Shown here: positions 21,301 through 28,240 of the stretch, piece after piece | Numbering within the stretch: position 1 is the stretch's first letter | Layout of the letters: each line of letters opens with the position of its first letter | NCBI RefSeq assembly: GCF_000524195.1 | Contig: NW_020170469.1 | Location: 31,110-70,877, forward strand | Source: Echinococcus granulosus | Taxonomy: Eukaryota > Platyhelminthes > Cestoda > Cyclophyllidea > Taeniidae | DNA length: 39,768 nt | Direction of reading: 5' to 3' | Notes under the pieces: generated by a model | Database searches by the model: none | Seen by the model: the letters and a program-made list of their open reading frames with translations, nothing else | Told to the model about the DNA's origin: nothing | Made by a program: the position numbers and the translations under genes

Positions 21301-23695
21301 AGTTTCTGTGCAGATAATTTCATAAAAATAGAAGATTTGGAATATAATAGTTATTTTTCTATATATTTTCGGCTGGAGAACACTCAAACTTGAATAATCT
21401 GGAAGCTTGGAATCAAACTTTTAATCAAAACTTGGTGAAGAGCACGCAAGACCACACAAAATGACATGAACGAATGAAAATCATATTAACTTATGATGGA
21501 AACTGGAGTACTGAAGTAGGTGGAATTTCCCTCGTATTCTACGTAGCATTCTATCCTATCCTTCGCTAGCGATGACCTGGCAGTAAATCTGACATAGTAG
21601 TTTTGAAGAATGGTTACACCATTTCGACCACTGCACATTTGACACCGTTGTAATTTGAGTTTCGTCCCTGTCTGCGTCTGAATGTAGCGAACGATTTCAG
21701 CCGATCCGGTATCCACAGCATATTCGTTGTCTGGATACCAGTTGAAGTCCTTTGTTACTAAGAAGGAAATAACGCAATTTTACTTGCATTTTGGCGAGCA
21801 GATGAACACGTCTATAGAAGCATGCAAATGCCTTGTGCATTAGAAGAAAATGAAGACTAACTATGTAGCTTTAAGTGTCCCGATTTAAAACCTTCTATTT
21901 TTTTAGTTTAAAATCGAATTGGCATGAAAGCACTTGGTTGCAAAATTTCCACACCACTCACAATTAAAATTTATTGCAAATTGTCTTAATTTTGTGCATA
22001 CACACTTTCATTTACTTTTTATTAGAGAAAAGCTCCAAAAGGTCATTCTAACATCAACGTACTGAAATCATTTGACGGGTTTGGGGGATATTATGAGGTC
22101 ATTAGTAAATTATTTTAGTTTTACTGATCCATCATTGCTAAATCTCAAAACAACGAACGTTTTGGAACAAGTCTTTTGCAATAAATCATAATGGCTTTTC
22201 CAGCAGCCAGTAACAACGGTTTTGAGGGCTTTAAGTGGCTGATTAATGAAAACATAATTTTTCTATATTTTTCTGGTGTCATCTCAATTGCTGTAGAAAC
22301 CCTTGAACTACGCTGTTCAGCCACAGCAAATGGCTACATATAGCAGTGAGGTACTCTGTGGAATAAAAATTCGGTTTTAGCCTCTTATTTAACTCCTAAA
22401 TCTAGGTTTCAACTAATTCTATCTCTTAAAAACGCGGCATTTCCTGATACGATTCTAAATCTATTTAACCAATTAATAACCCATTAAAATGACTTACTTT
22501 TAAGCGTGAAGGCGATCGCCTTGAAGGGTGAGACTATGTAGTACCGGAAGCAGCCCCCGATGCCTGCCTTCCATGTGATGTTTTTCTTCTGAATTTGAGG
22601 ACTTTTCTCTCCAAATTTTTCAGCAGGGCGGATTTTTAGCCATGTATAAGGATGCGCCTTCCCCTTTAGCTCAAGGAAGAATCGTATGCTACCTTCCCTC
22701 TGTGAAGAGAAGGCCTCTGCCCTTGGACTCCACACTATATCTATATCTTTGGGATCTAAAAAGTGCCATTTCTATGAATAACATCGCTAGGCTGCAATTA
22801 TTGCTATAATAAGAACAGAGAAAAAGCAAACTTTACCAGATGAATTGTTTCTCTAAGCTTAAGATGACTTTCTACAAACCTATATTTCTTCCTCCACTGA
22901 CATAGTTACTTTGAATCTAACTTAGACTCCTGAGGCCATGGCATTCTTCTCTCCTTAATCGCTAGCCACAGCAGTCTTAAAACTATGCTCTCCTTACGGT
23001 TTTTCATATTTTAGGACTTTGAAGTAAGAAGCAGCCTCTAAACTCCTTTGAAGAGAATGAATTGTGCCGATTTACCAGTTTTTCTACAAAGGTTTAAAGC
23101 TACTGCTACAATCCCGCAGTTGCAGATGCTTAGTAATAAGTAACCTGAAAGAGCCCTGAAAGCGTATCTTATCTGCTTTTGGAGACATCTATATTCGTCT
23201 CACTTCTTAGGAACCGCCACCGACAATTTGTGTCAAACTCGGAAAATAACATCACCAACCTGTAGCTGTCACTTTTACTGAGTACTTTAGAGCAAATAAG
23301 CAAATACGCTATTTGCAGTCAGCCCCCACATTTTATTGCGAGTCAGGATAGCACTTGACACTTTACTGGAGAAATGGGATTAGATTTACTAATTGTATTT
23401 AAGTAGCATCCCCAAAGATAGCAGAAATTGCGTTGGTTGAAAGGGAAAATCACCTACCTACAACGGAAATGGTTTGACGAATACCACTGACCACACAATG
23501 CACAATTTCATGTTCTACTTCCGCTAATTTACGAACACCCTCACAAATGTAATTCTGTGGCATTTCATCCATGAGATACTTATACACATATATACGACTC
23601 AGATCATTCTGCAAATAGCAGCAGGTGGGACCAAGGAGTAGAAGAATAACCAGGTTATCTACGCAATGCTTTGTAACATGCTGCACAGGCGACAT
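6144..23695 (-). CDS. Giant Ig-like-module type I membrane protein (21 exons, ~2,082 aa)
   Basis: Joined CDS on the minus strand: 23695-23458, 22755-22498, 21757-21491, 21125-20907, 20719-20477, 20407-20144, 19906-19310, 18138-17869, 17789-17502, 16112-15891, 15497-15201, 13594-13304, 13074-12805, 12425-12168, 11586-11245, 9866-9600, 9283-9053, 8291-8025, 7938-7663, 7180-6509, 6355-6144 (6,249 nt including stop). Seen: a signal peptide, about 22 modules of 75-115 residues carrying Ig hallmarks (B-strand Cys, C-strand Trp, F-strand patterns such as NGTYIC and GRYNVTC), one transmembrane helix (about 2032-2051) and a short tail. All introns are phase 1 and all internal exons are multiples of three, which independently supports the joins. 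Known: phase-1 symmetrical exons are typical of shuffled extracellular domains. Inferred: a cell-surface recognition or adhesion protein. I recognise no named family, and the divergence between modules is unusual. Because all phases match, skipped or extra exons cannot be excluded. Confidence 0.8.
6509..7180 (-). CDS. Ig-like gene exon 20: membrane-proximal double module
   Basis: Residues 1789-2012, 672 nt, phase 1-1, the longest exon. Acceptor CTTTTTTTGCAG is excellent; donor GTGAGTAG is strong. The first module has TVVHCAFDS and RYFFVCTIV. The second has AEFICLLNK, DQGLYCLTTEY and then SCYGYYNITCEVYG, a Tyr-rich F strand. It ends just before the transmembrane exon. Confidence 0.85.
7663..7938 (-). 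CDS. Ig-like gene exon 19
   Basis: Residues 1697-1788, 276 nt, phase 1-1. Acceptor GCATTTCTTTAG, donor GTAAGTTG. B strand GEEVQCSGT, later IAISCTLRNS, end VTLSAIVR. It has no Trp. Intron 18 upstream is only 86 nt. Confidence 0.8.
8025..8291 (-). CDS. Ig-like gene exon 18
   Basis: Residues 1608-1696, 267 nt, phase 1-1. Acceptor TAACTTCAATAG, donor GTGAGTTT. A strand EELRLKLSE, B strand PTIVCDLDP, Asn-rich NSNSNSSNGTYICIYN with the classic F-strand Cys and sequons, G strand TKIFVISKV. No C-strand Trp is seen. Confidence 0.84.
9053..9283 (-). CDS. Ig-like gene exon 17 (WMNK module)
   Basis: Residues 1531-1607, 231 nt, phase 1-1. Acceptor TATTTCTTCGAATAG, strong donor GTAAGTTT. It opens GENAKLTLR, then PDCIWNEEWMNKLPEL, the same signature as exon 15, then RTISCTFKGDD and SESIIIV. 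It is shorter than exon 15 by about 37 residues. Confidence 0.8.
9600..9866 (-). CDS. Ig-like gene exon 16
   Basis: Residues 1442-1530, 267 nt, phase 1-1. Acceptor GTTATAATCAG, donor GTAAGTAT. A strand DVRLQIV, B strand SKVVFACTM, C strand SVLYWKLSD, F strand QPGKYNSSCW with a sequon at NSS, end LRLFYIIG. The full Cys-Trp-Cys core is present. Confidence 0.84.
10060..10990. repeat. Intronic repeat, copy 1 (intron 15)
   Basis: Longest copy of a diverged repeat found in three introns. Shared anchors include gacaagaaac near the start, a cgaatccttct...caggaat block, gggcag..ttgg...ttgaag, and taat.a.g...aagc.gtctgt near the end. It has no coding potential that I can see. It could be a mobile element or simply intron sequence carried along by exon-block duplication. 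Confidence 0.6.
11245..11586 (-). CDS. Ig-like gene exon 15 (WMNK module)
   Basis: Residues 1328-1441, 342 nt, phase 1-1. Acceptor CTATATTGCAG is good; the donor GTTGCATA is weak, so the 3' end is uncertain although the phase fits. It shares the signature C[VI]W...WMNK.P.L.PT with exon 17. Later it has RTTCTSTV and an ICCTVSGGYYISG stretch. The following intron carries repeat copy 1. Confidence 0.7.
12168..12425 (-). CDS. Ig-like gene exon 14
   Basis: Residues 1242-1327, 258 nt, phase 1-1. Acceptor TTTATTCTTTAG, donor GTGAGTTT. A strand AKVRFTT, B strand GHLIHCYIL, C strand LVWGWYD, F strand GAHHLSCNS and G strand NITFYIV. This is one of the clearest Ig modules in the gene. Confidence 0.85.
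12805..13074 (-). CDS. Ig-like gene exon 13
   Basis: Residues 1152-1241, 270 nt, phase 1-1. Good acceptor TTTGTCTCTACAG, donor GTAAATTA. It has a textbook Ig order: A strand ALKLQIL, GTITCVLIPEN, Trp in HLQWIDTH and F strand RKYTCKFK. It ends LHLKYFG. Confidence 0.82.
13304..13594 (-). CDS. Ig-like gene exon 12
   Basis: Residues 1055-1151, 291 nt, phase 1-1. Acceptor CTTTATCCAG, weaker donor GTACTCCA. It opens YRFNIKLIPGG, then TNILRCSVSMN, and ends TTLWFIG. No clear F-strand Cys is seen; an extra Cys lies at VPTCRLK. Its first half resembles exon 16 (hydrophobic A strand, glycine turn, then a Cys-bearing B strand). Confidence 0.74.
13787..13886. other. Assembly gap of 100 N
   Basis: Exactly 100 Ns, the usual placeholder for unknown length, inside intron 11 of the Ig-like gene. 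Since all exons are phase-symmetric, a whole module could be hidden here without disturbing the frame. Confidence 0.95.
14440..14870. repeat. Intronic repeat, copy 2 (intron 11), partial
   Basis: Matches the first part of copy 1: gacaagaaac near 14444, then ttcagctactca, a tggt.t.aacat stretch and tgtgtatccaaacgtca (copy 1 has tgtgcatctaaacgtca). The 3' part of the repeat is not seen here. Confidence 0.55.
15201..15497 (-). CDS. Ig-like gene exon 11
   Basis: Residues 956-1054, 297 nt, phase 1-1. Acceptor TTTTTTATGCATAG, strong donor GTAAGTTT. It has a full Ig core: A strand KEVKLQIEG, EEFIMCRVS, Trp in LQVKWSFSK, then GEGTFCVICTIP. The frame stays open upstream, but the acceptor and phase place the start here. 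The next intron holds copy 2 of the intronic repeat and the N gap. Confidence 0.8.
15891..16112 (-). CDS. Ig-like gene exon 10, Cys-less module
   Basis: Residues 882-955, 222 nt, phase 1-1. The acceptor is modest (CGATTAAAG); the donor GTAAGTAC is strong. It opens LRLLVPKLK and ends EIIPTI. There is no cysteine in the module, so if it is Ig-like it is a disulfide-free version. A sequon lies at ENST. Confidence 0.65.
17079..17225 (-). CDS. Possible extra 49-residue exon with a GC donor
   Basis: In intron 9 an open stretch of 147 nt runs from an AG acceptor (GTGAAAG|AG) to ATAG|GCAATA. It is phase 1-1 and a multiple of three, and ends FRQLFIG, closely like other module ends (FRLHFLG, LRLFYIIG). 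It holds Cys in NCEFRICEG and AISCDLW. A GC-AG intron is rare, the acceptor tract is poor and the length is half a module, so it may instead be a decaying exon. It was left out of the joined CDS. Confidence 0.35.
17502..17789 (-). CDS. Ig-like gene exon 9
   Basis: Residues 786-881, 288 nt, phase 1-1. Acceptor CTGTTTTAG, donor GTAAGGCG. It opens with a clear A strand (NKLKVTIKP), then B-strand KRYKFTCTSS and F-strand IYSIRCLLRT. Intron 8 upstream is only 79 nt. Confidence 0.78.
17869..18138 (-). CDS. Ig-like gene exon 8
   Basis: Residues 696-785, 270 nt, phase 1-1. Strong acceptor TTTCTATTTACAG and strong donor GTAAGTAG. Cys occur in VYRCFFMEM and TRLYCERVM; a Trp occurs in QQDLWVYMKD. The module ends FNFIIY. 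It is the first exon of a putative four-exon block. Confidence 0.78.
18410..19170. repeat. Intronic repeat, copy 3 (intron 7)
   Basis: Begins with gacaagaaa and a cacgtg-containing stretch, lacks about 250 nt of the middle of copy 1, then follows it to the end: gcatctaaa...gtggccgtg, cgaatccttctgcaggaat, atgggcagcattggg, gtagcgaac and aaggcgaagcagtctgtg. Confidence 0.6.
19310..19906 (-). CDS. Ig-like gene exon 7: two fused modules
   Basis: Residues 497-695, 597 nt, phase 1-1, about twice the usual exon length. Acceptor TTTTCTTAAAG, donor GTAAGAAT. The first module has CNVHC and FDCYCTR. The second has SLKCEYV, the Trp-rich LLYWNWHTK and LSYLDCYDL, a good Cys-Trp-Cys Ig core. Either a between-module intron was lost or the exon predates it. 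The following intron carries copy 3 of the intronic repeat. Confidence 0.78.
20144..20407 (-). CDS. Ig-like gene exon 6
   Basis: Residues 409-496, 264 nt, phase 1-1. The acceptor CTTTTTTTAG is excellent; the donor is GTAGGATG. The Cys pair is at HDIHCRG and AEVSCFAKY, and the module ends FRLHFLG, like several other modules. Intron 5 just upstream is only 69 nt. Confidence 0.75.
20477..20719 (-). CDS. Ig-like gene exon 5
   Basis: Residues 328-408, 243 nt, phase 1-1. Acceptor TTTAATAG, donor GTGAGTCT. It has Cys at DRYGCFWV and VTIQCAAF. The open frame extends upstream of the acceptor, so the exon start rests on the pyrimidine-rich acceptor and the phase match. Confidence 0.7.
20907..21125 (-). 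CDS. Ig-like gene exon 4
   Basis: Residues 255-327, 219 nt, phase 1-1. Acceptor TTTTATAG, donor GTACGTTT. It contains the clear Ig F-strand pattern PGRYNVTCGDDE preceded by a Cys in DPRACKV, with a sequon at NVT. It is one of the shorter modules. Confidence 0.75.
21491..21757 (-). CDS. Ig-like gene exon 3
   Basis: Residues 166-254, 267 nt, phase 1-1. The acceptor CCTTCTTAG is good; the donor GTTAATAT is weak but gives the right phase and is the only one before the stop. It has a CxxC (RCQMC) and an F-strand-like DRIECYVEYEGN with an N-glycosylation sequon in EGNST. Intron 2 is 740 nt. Confidence 0.65.
22498..22755 (-). CDS. Ig-like gene exon 2
   Basis: Residues 80-165, 258 nt, phase 1 at both ends. 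Acceptor CTTTTTAG, donor GTAAGTCA. It opens with a short A-strand-like stretch (DIDIVWSPR), then a Trp (PYTWLKI) and a late Cys (GGCFRYYIV). It lacks an obvious B-strand Cys, so the canonical disulfide is probably missing. Intron 1 is 702 nt. Confidence 0.72.
23458..23695 (-). CDS. Ig-like gene exon 1: signal peptide and first module
   Basis: Start ATG at 23695 is the first Met after an in-frame TAA. Residues 1-28 form a signal peptide: a short basic n-region, then a hydrophobic core containing LVILLLLG, with likely cleavage near CCYLQ|ND. Residues 29-79 are a short first module with two Cys (NYICEG, IVHCVV). The donor is GTAGGTGA and the exon ends in phase 1. The ATG is preceded by no recognisable strong promoter; a TATATTTA lies about 190 nt upstream. 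An additional 5' non-coding exon is possible. Confidence 0.72.
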
Positions 23696-24750
23696 TGGCA
23701 CAGGTTGAGACAAATGGGTTTAGCCAGCTGGATTAAATCTTATTTGTATTTTCTGTGTTAATCTAAAACATACGATCACTTTAAAATTGCTGTTGAAAAC
23801 AAGTTTAACTGCTACTATAAGATGTAATAGAAATCTGGCAGACAATCTGTGCATAAACGGTTCATTATACATGAAAATTCAATAAATATATCATAAAGAG
23901 ATTATTTGAAATAACGGGTACTAAAGTAAACAAAATGGGGAAATTTAAACAACGATAACGATGTCCTTATACAAGCCTTAAACTTAGTCTCATAAGATAT
24001 TTTTGAAAATCAGGCGATTTAGCTTAAAAAAGGTTAAAAAAACCTGATACCTACGATTGAAATGCTAAGACCATAAATACGCCGGTGTCCACAAACCGCC
24101 TATGATTAAAAGACGTGCATTCGCTTTCATTACTGTTTGGACCTAGTAACAGATTTTAATTACAAATCCACTAGTACGTTACTTTCTCTTAACATGCCAT
24201 ACGAAAGAAATTGGTTTCGGTTATCCTGTTTTTATAAATTTGTTTTATTTCGCCTCTGCATCCATTAGGAGGTAAAGTGATTAATTCTTATTTGCTCTAT
24301 CCCGTTTGGCTCCTTTTCAATGTATTGTCATTGCTGTAAGACTTTTGCGAAAATATTTTATTTTTCGTAAAGTTTGTCCCCATTGCCTCATTATCTTAGT
24401 TATTAATAAATCTAACATTCCATCTTATCCAATTATGTTTTTTTAAATTTAGATAAATTGCATTGCATTATGTAATTAAAAACCCCGCCAAATGTTGTAC
24501 CACGACCTATTTTACTGTATGCAGCCACTAATTTCGGGTTTGGTATGCTTCCAAGTAGTACTATCTAGGCTCTACCAATATTGAGATACCAACTCAACAG
24601 TTCAGTTTAATTTGTCAAAAAAGCTTTTGCGCCTTTGTTTGAGAAGCGTTTGAAGTAGTAATCAATGGTTCATTTGACACCACAACGTAGGATAGTACAA
24701 ATTAGCCTCACAGACTTTCTTAAGGGCCAAAGTAGACATGATTCTCGGGC
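23696..24750. other. 5' flank of the Ig-like gene
   Basis: AT-rich, no open frame of note. It should hold the promoter. A TATATTTA on the minus strand about 190 nt upstream of the ATG is the only TATA-like element I noticed, and it is weak. Confidence 0.3.
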
Positions 24751-24771
24751 AGAATGTGTGTATTTAATGTA

Positions 24772-25029
24772 CAGAAGGAGCTGGGACTACTAGGATGGTT
24801 TAGAAGCCAGTCCACTGGCCGAAAGTACAAGGGCCGAGACACGAAATGGTCCTTTATTAGAGCCGATTTTATTATTGTTTCGACGCTACCCTTGGTCAAC
24901 CTCCCTCGCCAGCCACCACAACTCAATCAGTGCTGTGAGAAAATATCCAAGAGCCAGTCCTGTCAATCATCAAATATCCATACAAATGAGGAGATAGTTG
25001 ACCTCAACGTCACTGATCCCTCGTGGTAA
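24772..25029 (+). CDS. Exon-like open frame, function unknown
   Basis: Follows TTTAATGTACAG and runs open to TAA at 25027. Features: GLLGWFRSQSTGRKYKGR at the start, a hydrophobic FIIVSTLPLV and an acidic end EEIVDLNVTDPSW. A GTAATT overlaps the stop and could be a donor. No family recognised and no partner exon identified, so it may be chance. Confidence 0.25.
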   Translation, partial: QKELGLLGWFRSQSTGRKYKGRDTKWSFIRADFIIVSTLPLVNLPRQPPQLNQCCEKISKSQSCQSSNIHTNEEIVDLNVTDPSW

Positions 25030-25468
25030 TTCAACTAAATCTGCAGTTTCGAAATGCATGGAAAGTGGATTCGAGCACGAAAATTGTCCTGGTTATCACT
25101 CATGTCCATAGCTAGACGTGGGAGCACTGGTTCAAAAGAAGATTAAGGTAATGAAGGACGAGATTTAACATAGTTTGTAGGATATGGGTTTTGCGCCCGT
25201 TCCTCCTTGTCACTTTGTTTTAACTTCAACGCTGGCCGGCCACATCTAGCTGGGTTCTATCCAGCTAGTAGAGAAGTGAAAGAGATGTTGCTTATTCACC
25301 TCATCAACATATTTTTTGCAGGTGTGGTGGAAAGATTTCGCAACGAAATTTTCCCAAAAATCTCACCGCAAATATTGCTTCCGTTGTTAATAGCTTTCCT
25401 GTGGAATATGAGGCTGCACAGGTTGACGTCATTCTCAGCTTTTCGGATTTAGGTCGTCTCTATATTCC

Positions 25469-25741
25469 CGATCCGTAGCGTATGTACTGCTTTCGCCTCG
25501 CTAAGATTTATCACACAACAGTAAAAATCAGGATATGTGTCTTTCGGAATTGGGTCCGCTGTCCACTGCCACCAATGTAGCGCTCCGAGATTTTCCTGAA
25601 GACGATAGAATATATGCATATATTTGACATATAGCAGGGCAAGGGACCACTGAAATGGCTCAGAGGCCAGCCTACCCGTGGAGGGTACAATGCCCATTAC
25701 AAAAAGTGTTCCTTTTTCAAAATCGAGAGTTAAGCAAAGAA
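25469..25741 (-). pseudogene. Decayed Ig-like module with lost splice sites
   Basis: 273 nt, a multiple of three and open throughout. In the module frame it reads A strand VLCLTLDF or similar, KGTLFVMGIV, Trp in EPFQWSLAL, F strand DFYCCVIN and G strand AVHTLRIG. At the expected phase-1 boundaries the acceptor reads TTTCGG instead of TTTCAG, and the donor reads G|GGAATA instead of G|GT. The frame stops at TAA 25449. I read this as an exon of the same family, recently inactivated at both splice sites, 1.8 kb upstream of the gene's first exon. Confidence 0.5.
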
Positions 25742-26067
25742 CCGAAATATTACAATGATACCTCATTCCAGTCCTTGCGCATACGCTTATTTTTAAATAA
25801 CCTTGATGTTCATGATAAATCTAGTTTTATTAACCTGGATTATGCTCTGCATTATTCCGTATATATATTTTGAGGTGATGTCGAAGGGAAAAGTAGTTTA
25901 ACGCACTACTTTATGACATAAATCCACCCAACTCAATAGTGTAACTAGGAAGTTAAGTCATGCAGTTTGAAATTGAAACGACAATTAGAATAGTTATAAA
26001 ATAAATTAGATGTACTAGCATCAGGAAGGTTGCTTACTTATTGGCTATTAGTATCAACCAGCATTCA

Positions 26068-26275
26068 TGGGATCATCATAAGCAGCATCTGTAACCCTTT
26101 TGTCCACTCTAGGTAAATGATATTGTACCCACAACTGTTCTTGTGGGTACACACTATAATCTTTGGACATTTTGACCTTAACTACCCTACATCCGCTGTT
26201 TGAAGTGCCAATCCCTGCGTTAGGAATATCTTCATAAAGGCTAAGAAATGCCATGCAACGCAATGATACCCTCAA
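26068..26275 (-). pseudogene. Possible further module remnant
   Basis: Open frame with a B-strand-like RVSLRCMAFLSL, a Cys and a Trp (EQLWVQYHL), after an in-frame TAG that could be the acceptor. The entry phase does not fit the phase-1 rule and the end is not G-strand-like. If it belongs to the family it is degraded. Confidence 0.22.
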
Positions 26276-27976
26276 TATTCCCTATAAGATTTGCTGAATC
26301 AAGCACAGAATTTATAGCATGCTTGCTTTTCGGCCTGTACAATCAAAATAGAGAGCTTATTTTTGGGTTGAATTAGAGCAAATGAGCCAGAATATTCCGG
26401 TTAAGCCGAGTAGCCATTTACATAAGGGGGAAAATGCAAAAGACAACGACGCATTGAAAGCGATCTGCCACGATTGTGGCATCCACACTTAACATGCTTG
26501 AGAGCAAAGTGCTTTGTTATCTGGGGTAGAAGACAAATCAAATCACTACAGCATTTTAATTTAATCTCGTGCAATGCCATAGCTTTTAAATTCGCTGCAA
26601 TTTCATTTTTATTTGCATTAGTAAGAGAACTTATTCATTGTCGCTTCCTTGTGACGACGGAGCAAAACCTCAGTGTAAATGATTATAAGAACCGTTGGAA
26701 CAAACCATCATTTTTAATATTCTTTTCAGTGTTTAACCAAAGCAGAATTACTGAGACCAGAGAGACCCGTGTGTTAAATTAAAACAATCATCAGTCCTTT
26801 GGCCACCCTCTCTTCTTTTCTGCTTCTGTCTCGGCGACTACGGTAATCACCATACCTTGTCAGATCTCTCAACACATTCAGAGCCACACGAGGCACTCAT
26901 GAGTCAGGAATCACCGCACATTGCTTCTAACCTCAGTCAGACATCTTGTCGACATCAACAGAGCCAGAGTTGAGTCTTCTTGGGTAATAGCACTTTAGAC
27001 ATTCACTGTCTTTACTGCTCGAGGCCTGTCAATGCTTTACAGTAGGAGCTTAAATTAATAAAATATTTGGCGTAAAGGAAAAGGCTTCAATGAAGACGAT
27101 TGAGTCAGGTGAGGTCCAGGAACAAAGCATGAATTTTAATTTAGCACATAAGAAAACCATAGGGATGTTTGTGTGCAAAAATGGTTCGTCTACCTGCGCA
27201 GACCAACCTGAAACCTAGTATTTGGGATTATCGCGAAAACTGAAAACATCGAAACAAAAAATTACGTATCTGGTTTTTTAAAAGTAGACATGAAGGCATG
27301 TAGATCCTTTAAATTACTTGTTTCTCATAATTCTTCTCAAAAAAAATCTCGATTTTTGCACAAGATTTGATGTAAGTTTCAATGGGTTAAAAGAATTATA
27401 AATAAACAGCACAAATCACAGGCCTTTACCGACTACATGCAAGCTTGAGAAGATCATCTTGAAAAAGGCTTTGCATCTGGAAGTAAAAGCGGCTACCTGC
27501 AGCTATCTCTGCCTCCACCCAATTTGTTCCCATTTGCCAACTGCCAGTTTCTTGCCGCAAGTGCGTGCCCAACGCTGGTGACAAGAATAGGCGATAGTCG
27601 TCACCTAAAGGCATATCATCAAGATAATGAGCCAACATCTCTCTCCCTCTTCCTCCCATTTGCTCACTTCCACCCTAATGTGTCGATCTTCTCATGAATC
27701 ATCTGCGCCTCTACGGGTTCTGTAAGGTCTCATAAAGAAGAGAAGCTTCTTCATAAATTGCTGCCTCTTAGATCAACGTCTTTATGCATTTGCTCCGGGT
27801 TTCCCCTACTGAGTAGGCAGATCATGGGGGTAGCTTTTGTTTGTTCTTTGGTAAAGAAATTTTAATCAAATCTTTTTTGGCAATTTTCTATGCACACAAG
27901 CGCACAAAGCAGACTTGTAGGGATGAATTGGTACATTGGCAGTGTGGAGTGGAGCAGTGAGTGAATTGTCTAAGAA
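26276..27976. other. Stretch without a supported gene
   Basis: Contains a plus frame at 26474-26782 and a minus frame at 27426-27659 (donor-like GTAAAG, but a purine-rich upstream side with no acceptor). Neither has motif support. Confidence 0.35.
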
Positions 27977-28240
27977 TTGCAAAATTCAATACCTACCCTA
28001 GAGCAAATAATCAGCCTGCTCAAACAGTTGCTTTCCAACGTCACATTTTTGCAGAGTAAAGTAACAGGGTACAGAAAAAGTGATAGTCTTGATGAACAAC
28101 ATGAGAACTCATTTTCTAATCTTTCAGCAAGATATCCCACTCTTAGACGACAGGGGTACAGACAGGATTTTATCTCATCGTTCATGCTAGGGTTTATAAC
28201 AATTTCCTTAGCTTGTTTGTATTTAATTATTTTAGCATAA
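27977..28240 (+). CDS. Terminal exon with hydrophobic heptads and C-terminal membrane anchor
   Basis: Open frame of 87 codons ending TAA. It has no ATG, so if real it must be spliced from upstream (possible acceptor GTCTAAG, weak). An early Leu/Ile-rich stretch (IISLLKQLLSNVTFL) looks helical or coiled-coil. A polar middle follows, then FISSFMLGFITISLACLYL close to the C-terminus, giving a tail-anchored layout. AATAAA at about 28457. No family recognised; upstream exons not identified. Confidence 0.35.
   Translation: MQNSIPTLEQIISLLKQLLSNVTFLQSKVTGYRKSDSLDEQHENSFSNLSARYPTLRRQGYRQDFISSFMLGFITISLACLYLIILA

Noticed and set aside
27426..27659. Additional Ig-like exon near 27.5 kb
   Set aside because: The upstream side is purine-rich with no acceptor, and the predicted text lacks Cys-Trp-Cys order.
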